The notes: generated by a model not told the origin, from the sequence alone. A stretch of 32,184 nt of DNA from Candidatus Poribacteria bacterium (GCA_022822085.1 JAJECK010000112.1:1-32184), one strand, 5' to 3'; counted from the first letter of the stretch, positions 17,196-26,380 are shown. Translations and numbers: made by a program.

Positions 17196-17813
17196 TTGGC
17201 AGATCAGAAGGCAACAAATATTACGTGGCATGAAACCACTGTCACAGTAGAAGATAGAGAACAACTACTTAACCAAAGAGGTTGTGTAGTGTGGTTTACA
17301 GGACTTTCCGGTTCAGGAAAATCAACATTAGCGAATGCAGTTGCACACCTATTACATGAACGAAAACATCACACCTATGTCCTAGATGGTGACAATGTTA
17401 GACACGGATTAAACAAGAATTTAGGATTCTCACCCGCAGACCGAGAAGAAAATATCCGTCGAGTCGGTGAAGTGGCAAGACTTTTTGTTGATGCTGGCAC
17501 AATCGTCATGACAGCATTCATTTCACCATATCGTGCTGATCGTGATCAAGCAAGAGAACTCATCAACGAAAATAGATTCGTTGAAGTATATGTTGAATGT
17601 CCACTGGATGTATGTGAAGAACGAGACCCGAAAGGTTTGTATAAGAAAGCACGTTCTGGAGAGATAAAGGAATTTACCGGCATTAGTGCTCCTTATGAAG
17701 CCCCAGACAAACCTGAAGTACTTGTAAATACAGCAGAACTCAATATTTATGAATCCGCACAGAAAGTAATTTCATGTCTTGAGAAAACCAACTTAGTCCC
17801 TTCAGATAGATAA
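17196..17813 (+). CDS. cysC: Adenylylsulfate (APS) kinase
   Basis: The 205-residue protein phosphorylates adenylylsulfate with ATP to form PAPS, the activated sulfate donor for assimilation and sulfation. It shows the P-loop GLSGSGKS (36-43), the LDGDNVRHGLN substrate-binding motif, the DREENIRRVGEVA helix, the FISPYRADRD loop and the lid-like GLYKKARSGEIKEFTGI segment, all typical for CysC, at normal length. The start is TTG at 17196, with GAGGA eight bases upstream; no in-frame ATG lies nearby. A 236-base gap separates it from the WD40 array, with AT-rich sequence that includes a TATAAT at about 17127. No ATP sulfurylase gene (cysN/cysD or sat) lies in the window, so the partner must be elsewhere. 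Confidence 0.95.
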   Translation: MADQKATNITWHETTVTVEDREQLLNQRGCVVWFTGLSGSGKSTLANAVAHLLHERKHHTYVLDGDNVRHGLNKNLGFSPADREENIRRVGEVARLFVDAGTIVMTAFISPYRADRDQARELINENRFVEVYVECPLDVCEERDPKGLYKKARSGEIKEFTGISAPYEAPDKPEVLVNTAELNIYESAQKVISCLEKTNLVPSDR

Positions 17814-17904
17814 TTACACAAGGAAATTCAATCGCTTCCAGTTGAAATTTAACTATATTATCTGTTGTTTTTATTAGTACAATTGAGATTATGTTCGGTG
17901 TAAT

Positions 17905-18858
17905 ATGAAACTTATCCAATACCACTTACCCAACTTAGGTAAACGCGTCGGGATTGTCACCCGTGAAAACAGTGTAATAGATGTGACCAGTGAAGAATCA
18001 CCGAGTGTATTAGATGTGCTTAAACTCGCTGATAAAGAACGTGTAAGTTTGGGTGTACTTCTTGCGGATATTCAAGAAAAGGTATCGGCTCCTCCGCCAA
18101 TGCGATTTACAGCATTTCAAGAAGCAGATAGTGTTTCACACGATGAAACTGGATTGTCTTTAGAGAAATTAAATGTAACGCCATCTGAGAAAATACCACA
18201 TTTGTTGTTACCTATTGATCCGCCAGAAGTTTGGGGATGTGGTGTAACCTATAAACGTAGTGCGGATATGCGTGATGACGATACACAACAAGATATATAT
18301 AGTCGAGTATATCATGCAGATAGACCTGAAATCTTTTTTAAAGGCACCCCATCTCGCTGTGTCGGCCCCAACGGCTATATCAGCATTCGAAGTGACTCTG
18401 TCCTTACGGCGACTGAACCAGAACTCGCATACATTCTCGGTACTGAAGGCGAAATAATTGGTTATACACTTTGCAACGATGTGTCTGCATGGGATATTGA
18501 ACGCGATAACCCGCTATATTTGCCACAATCAAAAGTTTTTTATGGATGCTGTGCTCTCGGTCCAATGTTTGTAACACCATCCGAAGTAGATGATCCCTAC
18601 AACTTAGTTATAAAATGCACTATTCTACGAGACGAAAAAGAGATCTATGCAGGCGAAGTTAATACATCCCAAATTAATTGGAAGTTTGAAAAGCTAACGG
18701 AATTTTTGATGCGAGATAACCCGGTCCCCTTTGGTACGGTTGTTTCTACAGGCACTGGTATCATTGTTCCTAATGATTTACCACTTGTCCCTGATGATAT
18801 TGTCAAGATAGAAATACAAGGATTTGGTACACTTTCAAATCCGGTTAAGCAGCTTTAA
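17905..18858 (+). CDS. Fumarylacetoacetate hydrolase family protein
   Basis: The 317-residue protein belongs to the FAH superfamily, metal-dependent enzymes that cleave or dehydrate 2-keto acid type substrates. The C-terminal catalytic domain spans roughly 100-315 and shows PPEVWGCGVTYKRS, the metal-binding EPELA stretch near residue 172, the GYTLCNDVSAWDIE motif and the STGTGI-VP loop near the end. The Y-RS-D start of the domain and the overall length resemble family members proposed as 2-keto-3-deoxy-D-arabinonate (or related sugar acid) dehydratases, so a role in sugar-acid breakdown is possible but unproven. It is followed after 12 bases by the PLP enzyme gene, suggesting co-transcription. 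No strong Shine-Dalgarno sequence is visible before the ATG. Confidence 0.88.
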   Translation: MKLIQYHLPNLGKRVGIVTRENSVIDVTSEESPSVLDVLKLADKERVSLGVLLADIQEKVSAPPPMRFTAFQEADSVSHDETGLSLEKLNVTPSEKIPHLLLPIDPPEVWGCGVTYKRSADMRDDDTQQDIYSRVYHADRPEIFFKGTPSRCVGPNGYISIRSDSVLTATEPELAYILGTEGEIIGYTLCNDVSAWDIERDNPLYLPQSKVFYGCCALGPMFVTPSEVDDPYNLVIKCTILRDEKEIYAGEVNTSQINWKFEKLTEFLMRDNPVPFGTVVSTGTGIIVPNDLPLVPDDIVKIEIQGFGTLSNPVKQL

Positions 18859-18870
18859 GAGGTACTGTGT

Positions 18871-19980
18871 ATGTATAATGCAGAGTCTTATGTCGGTAAA
18901 CATAAAACTGAATTAGACACACCTGCATTGTTAATTGATCTGGATATTATGGAATCAAATATCCAGAAAATGGCAAATTATTTTAGGACAGTAAACGCAG
19001 AATTAAGACCTCACGTCAAAACACATAAAACACCAATTATTTCACACAAACAGATTGCTGCAGGAGCAATTGGTGTAACATGTGCAAAATTGGGAGAAGC
19101 GGAAGCAATAGTTCATTCAGGTATCAGAGATGTCTTGATTGCTAATCAGATTGTCAGTGAACACAAGATTGCACGGCTCGTTAACTTGGCAAAACATTCC
19201 GACATAATGGTGGCAGTAGATAATAAAGAGAATGTTCATGCAATTTCAGAAGCTGCTGCTGCTAAGGGAGTAACAATCAGAATTTTGGTTGAAGTTAACA
19301 TCGGTATGGACAGGTGTGGAGTTAACCCTGGTAAGGAAACACTTGAATTAGCACAAGATATATGCATAAGTCCAAATCTGAAGTTTGAAGGTTTGATGGG
19401 ATATGAAGGACATACCGTTGCAAATCCTAACCGATTAGAACGAGAAACAACAACTTTATCAGATATGCAAAAGTTGATTGAAACCAAGCATCTCCTTGAA
19501 AAAAATGGGATAAATGTTTCCATAATGAGTGGTGGAGGAACCGGAACTTTTGATATAACGGGTAGTATTCCTGAAATGACAGAGGTGCAGGCAGGCTCGT
19601 ATGTGTTCATGGATTCGACTTATGGCAAAGTTGAAGGTGTCGGTGAGAATTTCGGTTGTGCATTGTCAGTTTTAGCAACTGTTGTCAGTCGCCCTGAAAA
19701 ACATCGTATCATAGTAGATACAGGCTTGAAGGTACTAACGAAGGAGTTTGGTATCCCGCAACCGATAGGCATTCAAGGTCTTGAAATGGTAAGTCTATCT
19801 GAAGAACATGGAAAACTACAATTAACAAATGGGGATATATCACTCAAACCATCAGATAGACTTGAAATTTTACCTACACACTGTTGTACTAATGTAAATC
19901 TTCATGACAGATATTTTGGAATTCGTAATGAGATAGTAGAATCTGTTTGGGAAATAACAGCAAGAGGGAGATCACAATAA
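18871..19980 (+). CDS. D-threonine aldolase / D-serine dehydratase-like PLP enzyme
   Basis: The 369-residue protein has the fold-type III (alanine racemase N-terminal-like) barrel followed by the D-serine-dehydratase-like C-terminal domain. The motif RPHVKTHK (46-53) carries the expected PLP lysine (Lys50 by comparison with the family). A C-terminal THCC-N-N-H segment near 334-344 carries the His and Cys typical of the metal site in this family. Members either cleave D-3-hydroxy-amino acids to glycine and an aldehyde or dehydrate D-serine; sequence alone does not decide. AGAGGT precedes the ATG. The stop codon abuts the next start at 19981, so this gene, its FAH neighbour and the YbjQ gene look like one operon, perhaps for D-amino acid or sugar-acid use. 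Confidence 0.88.
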   Translation: MYNAESYVGKHKTELDTPALLIDLDIMESNIQKMANYFRTVNAELRPHVKTHKTPIISHKQIAAGAIGVTCAKLGEAEAIVHSGIRDVLIANQIVSEHKIARLVNLAKHSDIMVAVDNKENVHAISEAAAAKGVTIRILVEVNIGMDRCGVNPGKETLELAQDICISPNLKFEGLMGYEGHTVANPNRLERETTTLSDMQKLIETKHLLEKNGINVSIMSGGGTGTFDITGSIPEMTEVQAGSYVFMDSTYGKVEGVGENFGCALSVLATVVSRPEKHRIIVDTGLKVLTKEFGIPQPIGIQGLEMVSLSEEHGKLQLTNGDISLKPSDRLEILPTHCCTNVNLHDRYFGIRNEIVESVWEITARGRSQ

Positions 19981-20300
19981 TGATTTCAACAACGACAAAT
20001 TCAGTAGAAGGTAGACAAATTGGGCAATATCTTGGATTAGTAACAGGTGAGGCGATCATGGGGGCAAATATATTTCGTGATTTTCTCGCAGGTATTACCG
20101 ATATGATAGGTGGTCGATCAGATGCTTATGAAGGTAAACTTGCTGAGGCACGTGAAACTGATATCCGAGAAATGCAAGAAATCGCACAAGCCAAGGGGGC
20201 AGATGCTGTCCTCGGCATTGACATTGACTATCAAGTGCTCGGTTCCAGCAATGGCATGTTAATGGTAACTGCTACTGGCACAACAGTGAAATTGAGTTAA
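19981..20300 (+). CDS. YbjQ / UPF0145 family protein
   Basis: From ATG 19981 the product is 106 residues, the usual length for YbjQ-type proteins (sometimes called heavy-metal-binding domain proteins). Recognisable are [21 protein letters not shown], the middle [13 protein letters not shown] segment and the [14 protein letters not shown] strand. The family forms oligomeric rings in known structures, and its function is not established. An upstream in-frame TTG at 19947 is rejected because it lies inside the previous gene and the conserved family start begins at MISTTT. AGGGAGA within the preceding gene is the ribosome binding site, and the start codon directly follows the preceding stop, implying coupled translation. 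Confidence 0.88.
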
Positions 20301-20334
20301 TTTCATCATCACAGATTTCCTAAGGAGAGTGTCT

Positions 20335-21516
20335 ATGTACAAATTTTTCACAAAAAATCGGCAGTATACAAATAAAAATACAAAATGGTTGATAGGAATA
20401 CTTCTTACAACCCTGTTAATGTTTACACACCTATATACTGATGCCTATATTGCAGCACGATATACCGTCCAGCAAATTGTTAGTGAAAGTTCAAACGTTG
20501 TCTTTGGCGAAATTGAAGAGGTTAACACCAAACGCAAGACCGCTAATATTAAGGTGGAACATAATATAAAGGGGCGTAGTGAGTTTGATGTAATTAGAAT
20601 TCGATTTGATATATATAAAGGCGAAGCAGATCATAGGGGTGAACTTGCACGTTTCTTGAAGCAGGGAGAACAGATTATAGTCTGTTACCTACAAGAGGAT
20701 GGGAGAATAGACGCGCTTGCACACACAAGAGGAAAATGGTTTCAACTCCAATTGACTAAAGATAAAGAAAGGGGGTGGGGTAGATGGGGGTTTACTCATT
20801 TTGAGAAATACCTCAATCAAGATAAAGTTTCCAGACGGGACTCAACAAAAGATTTCCAAAAAGAATTACGTTCAATGTTGGGTGAAAATGCTATCAGACT
20901 TCTACTCTTAAATACATCCTCATATAAAGAAGAAATTCCAGTTATTTCTGGTATCAACAAGGTGACTAATCGTTGGATTGCATACAATCAAACCGATGAT
21001 CGTAATCTACCCGGTCTGAGCAAGACAGATATTTTATGGATTGGGTGCCGTTCAATTGGTAGAGACGGTCGATATAAGCTTAATGGAAGTCAAGAGAAAC
21101 GGATAAGAGATTTTGTCAAAAACGGTGGCGTTGTTATTGCTTCTGGTCAAGATAGCGATCCTGATAGACCTTGTGGTACTGGTTGGCTACCCGAACCATT
21201 AAAAGGTTTGGAAAGTTCACATCGAAATGATTTTCAGCTAACGTCTAATGCAGGTGAACTCTTTAAAGCACCCAACCGTATACGTTCAGGACAACTTTCA
21301 CTTGATGATTCTTGGAGCGGGTGGAACGATAAATTTGAAGTGCTTGCAACTACCAACAGCGGAAAGCAAATTGTTGTAGCAAAATTGAGATACGGTAAGG
21401 GTATGTATCTCATTACGAGCCTCCATAATAACAGAAAAGAACAAGTCCGTCAAAATAGACCGATGCTTGAGAATCTTATGCATTATGCAGTAGGTTTTCT
21501 GAATAAATCCAAGTAG
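20335..21516 (+). CDS. Secreted or membrane-anchored protein of unknown function
   Basis: The 393-residue product starts with a short basic stretch and a hydrophobic segment (about 20-41, WLIGILLTTLLMFTHLY), so it is exported or anchored by an uncleaved signal. Residues about 50-150 form an all-beta-looking region (VVFGEIEEVNTKRKTANIKV). Residues about 200-390 resemble a flavodoxin-like or class I glutamine-amidotransferase-like fold (TDILWIGCR..., VKNGGVVIASGQD, YGKGMYLITSLHNN), as in ThuA/DUF4159-type proteins, without a visible catalytic triad. That similarity is a guess from motifs. ATG 20335 is preferred over GTG 20329 because AAGGAG (20322-20327) is seven bases from the ATG and only one from the GTG. 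The next gene follows after 16 bases. Confidence 0.7.
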   Translation: MYKFFTKNRQYTNKNTKWLIGILLTTLLMFTHLYTDAYIAARYTVQQIVSESSNVVFGEIEEVNTKRKTANIKVEHNIKGRSEFDVIRIRFDIYKGEADHRGELARFLKQGEQIIVCYLQEDGRIDALAHTRGKWFQLQLTKDKERGWGRWGFTHFEKYLNQDKVSRRDSTKDFQKELRSMLGENAIRLLLLNTSSYKEEIPVISGINKVTNRWIAYNQTDDRNLPGLSKTDILWIGCRSIGRDGRYKLNGSQEKRIRDFVKNGGVVIASGQDSDPDRPCGTGWLPEPLKGLESSHRNDFQLTSNAGELFKAPNRIRSGQLSLDDSWSGWNDKFEVLATTNSGKQIVVAKLRYGKGMYLITSLHNNRKEQVRQNRPMLENLMHYAVGFLNKSK

Positions 21517-21532
21517 GATGGAGTAGGAACAC

Positions 21533-23053
21533 ATGCGAAAAACAACATGGATACTATCATTGAGTCTTTTATCTGTGGTTGTCTGTTTCACGACTTCTGC
21601 TAATGCAGTCATTCCACAGTTGATCGGACCCCTAACTACGTTGTTGGCAATAATTCCACAGATTCTTGCATTTATTGGTGTTGCATTACTCACTTCTCTC
21701 GTTTTTGCACGTGATACTACCAAAAGTATATTTTACAAAATACGAGACTCTCTTACTATAAAACGGGTAATTGGATCTGTGATAAGTCTGGTTGTCCTCG
21801 TATGCTTAGCAGTGTTAACTTTTTATTTAGTTGATAAAGGAATAGATAAAAACCCTGCACCAATTGATATAAGTAGTGAGAAATCAACAGAGAAAATAGC
21901 CAAATTGGGTAATTCTTGGACGACATTTCGTGGTAATGCGGATCGCACTGGTCATGTTGACGACCTACCAGGACCAATTGATGGCAACCCATTATGGATT
22001 TTCAAGGCAAAAGGAACGAAAACCGTTAAGTTTCTTTCTTCACCTGCAGTCGTAGGCAATCGACTATATATAGGTGCTGCTGTAGGCGCAGTCTTTTCTG
22101 TTCGGGGGGCTACATACTGTATTGACACAGACAAAAATGAAGTTGTGTGGGAAAATAACTCTGAAATACCTATCTTTTCTTCTCCTGCTGTAGTCGCAGG
22201 CAGAGTTTATATCGGTGAAGGTTTCCATGAGGATAGTAGGTGTCGTCTAAGATGCTTGGATGCAAACACAGGTGATCCTATATGGAGTTTTCCAACCGCA
22301 AGTCATGTTGAATCTACACCATTCATAACCAAAGGCAGATTATATTTCACCGCAGGGGCAGATGGTATCTACTGCATAGATGCACTTGCAGGAGAACAGA
22401 TTTGGCATTTCCCCGCCGTCCATGCGGACATGTCCCCTTTAGTTAAAAATGGAAAGGTCTACTTCGGAACAGGATACGATCATTTTACGATTTATGCAGT
22501 AGATGCAGAAACGGGGAATGAAATCTGGTCAACACAGATGCCTTATCCCGTATGGGGAACACCGAGTGGATATGAAAACTTGGTTTTTTTCGGTATGGGT
22601 AGAGGCAATTTCTCAGAAAGTGCACCTATTCCAGCAGGAAAGTTTGTTGCATTAGATGGGGAAACAGGCGACATCGTTTGGGAATATGAAGCAGGAGATG
22701 CAGTTTTTACTGCTCCGGCAGTACATAATGGTTACGTTACATTCGGATCGCGTAATAAATATATTTACACTTTCACGGCTATGACTGGAGAAATCCATTG
22801 GAAAAAATTTCTTGGCTCTCCTATTTTATCCTCACCAGCAGTAACGCAAGATTCAGTATATGTTGCCACCCAAGCTGGAAGTATCTATTCGTTAAATGTT
22901 GAGGATGGCAATATTAATTGGGAATATGAATCTGATGACCAATTTTTATCCTCTCCCGCTATTGCAAATGAGAAACTATACATCGGTTCAAGTGACAGAT
23001 ATATCTATTGCATAGGTAAGAAAGATACTGTTGAAATAATTGGTGATCGTTAA
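21533..23053 (+). CDS. Membrane-anchored PQQ-like beta-propeller protein
   Basis: The 506-residue protein has an N-terminal signal-like segment (about 5-25), then two further hydrophobic stretches (about 30-60 and 82-102), and an extracytoplasmic domain from about 130. That domain opens with WTTFRGNADRTG and carries repeated units of the form SSPAV...VYIG...CIDA.TGE.IW. About seven such repeats make a full eight- or seven-bladed propeller of the PQQ_2/BamB type. The calcium and PQQ ligands of true alcohol dehydrogenases are not evident, so a structural or binding role is likelier than catalysis. GTAGGA precedes the ATG, and the 16-base gap to the previous gene suggests co-transcription. Confidence 0.85.
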   Translation: MRKTTWILSLSLLSVVVCFTTSANAVIPQLIGPLTTLLAIIPQILAFIGVALLTSLVFARDTTKSIFYKIRDSLTIKRVIGSVISLVVLVCLAVLTFYLVDKGIDKNPAPIDISSEKSTEKIAKLGNSWTTFRGNADRTGHVDDLPGPIDGNPLWIFKAKGTKTVKFLSSPAVVGNRLYIGAAVGAVFSVRGATYCIDTDKNEVVWENNSEIPIFSSPAVVAGRVYIGEGFHEDSRCRLRCLDANTGDPIWSFPTASHVESTPFITKGRLYFTAGADGIYCIDALAGEQIWHFPAVHADMSPLVKNGKVYFGTGYDHFTIYAVDAETGNEIWSTQMPYPVWGTPSGYENLVFFGMGRGNFSESAPIPAGKFVALDGETGDIVWEYEAGDAVFTAPAVHNGYVTFGSRNKYIYTFTAMTGEIHWKKFLGSPILSSPAVTQDSVYVATQAGSIYSLNVEDGNINWEYESDDQFLSSPAIANEKLYIGSSDRYIYCIGKKDTVEIIGDR

Positions 23054-23095
23054 TATTAAATTTAATTTACAAATACTAAGTTAAGGAGTATAACA

Positions 23096-23944
23096 ATGAA
23101 GTATGTATTTATAGCAATGACACTATTGCTACTTATCTCAGGATTAACAGCAGATGCTCAGTGGCGAAGCAAAACCCATGACGAATATCATGCACTTCAA
23201 CGTCCTGCAGACATTACAATCGACGGTGAACTTGATGACGATGAAGGTTGGGAAGGTGTTTTTGAGTCTGTATCTGGAACTAATGGTGATCCTTTCTGTG
23301 AAGTAGAATTTGCTGGTGACGATGGCAAAATATATGTCTTCCGCGAGTGGGGAGGAGGAAAATGGAATGGGCGAGATGACCACCGAACATGTTTTGGACT
23401 TGTATGGGATGAAGATAATATCTATCTTGCTCTGAGTGTTACTGATGACGAACATCAGAACTCCGGTGGTGCGTGGAATGGTGATAGCGCACAACTTGGA
23501 TTCGTACCATCCGGCATGCGTGAGGCAGGTGAACAACTCTATTTGTATAATTCTGCTTTAAACAATGATGCAAACGGTCTTATTTTACATGACGAGGCAG
23601 TATTCGGGGGGCAGAAATTAACTGAGGGTGACAATGTTGCAATTAGGCGAAACGAAGACGAAAAGGAAACCTACTACGAATTTAGATTTTCAGCTAAGGA
23701 TTGGAATGTTGCTGGTGGTAAATTCAAAGCAGGTTATGAATTTGGATTAGCTATCTGCGTCAACGATGGTGACAAAGACACACCCGGTCAAAAAGGTTGG
23801 AGCGGATGGTATACTGATTGTATCGTCAACGGTCCTAAACAACCAGAAAACACAGGCTTAGTCATACTTTCTGATGAACAACTCGCTGTTGAAGCAAAGA
23901 ATAAGTTAACAACAACTTGGGGAAGATTAAAATCAACCCATTAA
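23096..23944 (+). CDS. Secreted CBM9-like domain protein, paralog 1
   Basis: The 282-residue protein has a cleavable-looking signal peptide (1-21, ending in ADA before QWRS). It continues with a family 9 carbohydrate-binding-module-like domain: ITIDGELDDDEGW near 40, a TCFGLVWDEDNIYLALSVTDD strand pair and GDSAQLGFVPSG around 130-145, then YEFRFSAKDW and a terminal GLVILS. CBM9 domains bind sugar ends or occur as sensory and adhesion modules; no catalytic domain is attached. The last residues, LTTTWGRLKS, match the end of the paralog at 24111 across a variable linker. AAGGAG before the ATG sets the start. The 42-base gap after the PQQ propeller gene is compatible with an operon. Confidence 0.85.
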   Translation: MKYVFIAMTLLLLISGLTADAQWRSKTHDEYHALQRPADITIDGELDDDEGWEGVFESVSGTNGDPFCEVEFAGDDGKIYVFREWGGGKWNGRDDHRTCFGLVWDEDNIYLALSVTDDEHQNSGGAWNGDSAQLGFVPSGMREAGEQLYLYNSALNNDANGLILHDEAVFGGQKLTEGDNVAIRRNEDEKETYYEFRFSAKDWNVAGGKFKAGYEFGLAICVNDGDKDTPGQKGWSGWYTDCIVNGPKQPENTGLVILSDEQLAVEAKNKLTTTWGRLKSTH

Positions 23945-23970
23945 GATTATTTTACGAAAAACAGATAGGA

Positions 23971-23995
23971 TGTAGCGGATCTTACATCCGCTACA
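23971..23995. terminator. Hairpin after the first CBM9-like gene
   Basis: TGTAGCGGAT (23971-23980) pairs perfectly with ATCCGCTACA (23986-23995) around a five-base loop and is followed by ATTTT. It stands 27 bases after the stop, so an intrinsic terminator or transcript-stabilising stem is likely. The stem sequence also has the look of a dispersed repeat. Confidence 0.55.
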
Positions 23996-24035
23996 ATTTT
24001 CCAATAAGTAGTATCAATACTACCATTCAAAAGAC

Positions 24036-24060
24036 ATTACAACTCCATTGTTGTAATTTT
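24036..24060. terminator. Second hairpin with T run between CBM9-like genes
   Basis: ATTACAA (24036-24042) pairs with TTGTAAT (24051-24057), followed by TTT. The weak stem and short T tract make terminator activity uncertain. Further small palindromes lie on either side at 24008-24023 and 24067-24082. Confidence 0.35.
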
Positions 24061-24110
24061 AAGTTTCCACATATAAGTGTGGATGATTAAAACTAAATGA
24101 GGTAATTTAG

Positions 24111-24959
24111 ATGAAAAAATTTGTGTTTGAATTTACTGCTATATTCGTAGCAATTATGTTAATTGGAATCGGTGTTGCTGACGCACAATGGCGAAGTCCA
24201 ACACACGATGTCTACAACGCACCTACTGGTGTTGATATAGAAATAGATGGCAATCTTGACGATTGGGATGGTGTCTTGGATTCTGTCACTGGAACCGATG
24301 GAAAACCATTCTGTGGTGTTGGATTTGAAGGACGAGACGGTGGGGTTGATGTTTGGGAAGAATATCAAACTGGAACTTGGGACGGTCCCGACGACCAAAC
24401 AACATGTTTCATGATTGTTTGGAATGAAGATGCTGTTTATCTGGCAATAAGCGTCACCGATGACGATCATCAAAATGGCGGTGCAGCCTGGAACGGCGAT
24501 AGCGCACAGATCAACGTTGTTCCAAGTGGCATTCGGGAATCTGGCCAACCTTTCTTTCTCTATAATGTGGCATTAAGTGAGGGCGGCGATCTTCTCCTTC
24601 ATAATGAAAGGTTGAATGGACAAGAAGGACTCGTCAGTGGTGAAGATGTTGCTATTACCCGAGATGAGGATACAAAAACAACCAGCTATGAATACAGATT
24701 CACACCTGCCAAATTTGGACTTGATATTTCATTGAGCGCAGGTATTGAAATTGGTCTTGGTATCTGTGTGAACGACGGCGACTTTGGTGAAGGGCAAACT
24801 GGACAAAAAGGTTGGAGTGGCTGGAATCCACATACTGTTGTGCACGGAAAAAATCCTGAAAAGACAGGGCTTGTCGTTTTAAGTGCTGATAATGTAACCC
24901 CTGTTGAACCTGAAGGCAAATTGGCATCTACTTGGGGTAGGATAAAGTCTGTAAAATAA
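24111..24959 (+). CDS. Secreted CBM9-like domain protein, paralog 2
   Basis: This 282-residue paralog of the preceding gene has the same length and layout: signal peptide ending in VADA before QWRS, IEIDGNLDDWDGV near 43, TCFMIVWNEDAVYLAISVTDDDHQNGG, GDSAQINVVPSGIRESG, a WSGWNPHTVVHG segment and the closing GLVVLS. The linker before the conserved terminal STWGRIKS differs in sequence and length from paralog 1. GAGGT stands before the ATG. A 166-base gap full of small hairpins separates the two genes, so they may be expressed at different levels. The strong terminator at 24992-25021 ends the unit. The protein is probably surface-exposed or periplasmic; the ligand is unknown. Confidence 0.85.
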   Translation: MKKFVFEFTAIFVAIMLIGIGVADAQWRSPTHDVYNAPTGVDIEIDGNLDDWDGVLDSVTGTDGKPFCGVGFEGRDGGVDVWEEYQTGTWDGPDDQTTCFMIVWNEDAVYLAISVTDDDHQNGGAAWNGDSAQINVVPSGIRESGQPFFLYNVALSEGGDLLLHNERLNGQEGLVSGEDVAITRDEDTKTTSYEYRFTPAKFGLDISLSAGIEIGLGICVNDGDFGEGQTGQKGWSGWNPHTVVHGKNPEKTGLVVLSADNVTPVEPEGKLASTWGRIKSVK

Positions 24960-24991
24960 TTTTTTAGTTTTAAACCAAATAGTTATGAATG

Positions 24992-25021
24992 AAGAAAGCC
25001 GCCAAAGTTGGCGGCTTTCTT
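24992..25021. terminator. Strong bidirectional intrinsic terminator
   Basis: AAGAAAGCCGCCA (24992-25004) pairs perfectly with TGGCGGCTTTCTT (25009-25021) around an AAGT loop. The A-rich and T-rich stem bases give it terminator character in both directions. It lies between the converging CBM9-like gene (stop at 24959) and the DUF3500 gene (stop at 25036). Confidence 0.85.
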
Positions 25022-25035
25022 ATGTCCATTCTTAC

Positions 25036-26061
25036 CTACTCATGATCGTGATGGTCACTCTTGTTATAATGCAACCGTAGCAGATCAACACCAAAATCAT
25101 CCTCAATATGTCTCCACACAGAATGTATATGATTTGCGTTGTTCTGTGTGTTATCATACTCCACAAAGAAAAATGGTCCGTGGATACGGTAATAGTGCGG
25201 CATCCTGCGTTCTTCACCACCTGCCCATGCAAAATGGATGTCATTTACGCTGCTTTCGCGTAGTTTTCGTCTTTCTATCTCTGCTATTTCATCTGGAAGT
25301 CTATTGATATATTCATGAACAACCTGAATCAAGAGATCGCGTTGATGTGTTTGCATTGTTTCAACCGGCAATCCTTCAACCGCTTCAAATTCTACTTTAG
25401 GTGCATTCCGTGTAAGTATATCTGATGGTGCATCTGTATCAATGACAGCAATTGTTTTCTGATAAGGTGTTAAACTGGTTAAGAGTTGACGTGCAAGGTC
25501 TTCCTCTGCAAAAAGAACACGCAAACCTTTCTTATCACCTCGTGGTACCTCAGCAGGATTAGAACCAAAAAAGAATGGATTCGGTGAAATTAATTCTTTG
25601 TTGACAACCGTAAAGTTCAGAGAGACATGATGTCCTTCCGCACGCCATCCCCAAGCACCATTACTTGTCGGATCTCCAAAGACGGTGAAATAGTAGTATT
25701 CGGGATTTCGTTCAAGTCTTGCTTCCCCATCAGTTTTTTCTATTTCTCCAAGTATCGATTCCAAATTAATTATCGCACGTGCTTTTTGATAACCATCAGG
25801 ACTTAAACCGCTCTGCATAAGTGAAAAGGCTGCTTCCTGTTGTTTGGCATTAAGTTCTTTCAAAGATACACCTTGTCGTTCCCACATTTCTATAGGTATG
25901 TAATGCCATCGAAATCGTTCATTTCCGTCAAATGGTTGACTGGCTTTTTCGCGTAATGTTGGGGACAATATATCCAAGAAATTGACTGCTGCTTGTGTCA
26001 TGTGTTCAGCAGTTTCTGATGCAGGAATTACTATTGGTTTCGTATGTTCGTTTGCCACCAT
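25036..26061 (-). CDS. DUF3500 family protein
   Basis: The 341-residue protein matches the uncharacterised DUF3500 family. Recognisable are the early QAAVNFLDILSPTLREKA segment, FDGNERFRWHYIP, the EYYYFTVFGDPTSNGAWGWRAEGHH centre, VSLNFTVVN, and the late INDIHFAWAGG and HYYRIHGPFFFVEYDNTQN-type strands, ending in a histidine- and aspartate-rich tail (SDHHDHE). The clustered histidines in the conserved core and tail suggest metal binding, but no function is established. Start: on the minus strand GGAGGT lies just before the ATG at 26061, whereas the upstream ATG at 26073 overlaps that ribosome binding site and is rejected. It is the only well-supported complete minus-strand gene in the window and ends at the shared terminator. 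Confidence 0.85.
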   Translation of the reverse strand: MVANEHTKPIVIPASETAEHMTQAAVNFLDILSPTLREKASQPFDGNERFRWHYIPIEMWERQGVSLKELNAKQQEAAFSLMQSGLSPDGYQKARAIINLESILGEIEKTDGEARLERNPEYYYFTVFGDPTSNGAWGWRAEGHHVSLNFTVVNKELISPNPFFFGSNPAEVPRGDKKGLRVLFAEEDLARQLLTSLTPYQKTIAVIDTDAPSDILTRNAPKVEFEAVEGLPVETMQTHQRDLLIQVVHEYINRLPDEIAEIERRKLRESSVNDIHFAWAGGEERRMPHYYRIHGPFFFVEYDNTQNNANHIHSVWRHIEDDFGVDLLRLHYNKSDHHDHE

Positions 26062-26141
26062 AAATACCTCCATAATATATTACTTTCATTATTTTACCTA
26101 ATTTACTTATCATATTCCACTAAATTTGTTATAATTAGACC

Positions 26142-26178
26142 AAAATGCGATCTATACATAAAAATGATGTAACAATGT
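26142..26178 (+). repeat. 37-base direct repeat, copy 1
   Basis: Differs from 26558-26594 at a single base (position 7, C versus T). It lies 80 bases upstream of the DUF3500 start. Core: GATCTATACATAAAAATGAT. Confidence 0.85.
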
Positions 26179-26221
26179 TGGTAGGGGTGTGCAAAGTTTT
26201 TGGCACAGAGGCACAAACTTT

Positions 26222-26380
26222 CTTGTTCTCTTTAGTCCCGTATGAAGATTAAGAATTTAATCGGGTAATGTGGCGAGGTTAGGAAACCTCGCCAGCAGCA
26301 GTAGTAGTACAACAGTCCTCCCCAGAAGAAAAATCACCCAATTAATAAGTTAATCTTCATTAGGGACTAAAGAACACGAA
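26222..26380. repeat. MITE-like element with long terminal inverted repeats
   Basis: The left arm at about 26222-26268 (contains TTTAGTCCCGTATGAAGATT) and the right arm at about 26333-26380 (contains AATCTTCATTAGGGACTAAA) are reverse complements with a few mismatches over about 45 bases. The centre holds a perfect GGCGAGGTT...AACCTCGCC hairpin at 26272-26293. No protein is encoded, so it would depend on a transposase in trans if mobile. Confidence 0.7.

Noticed and set aside
25008-25307. 99-codon plus-strand frame opposite the DUF3500 gene
   Set aside because: It lies wholly antisense to a well-supported gene, starts inside the terminator region and has no family match.
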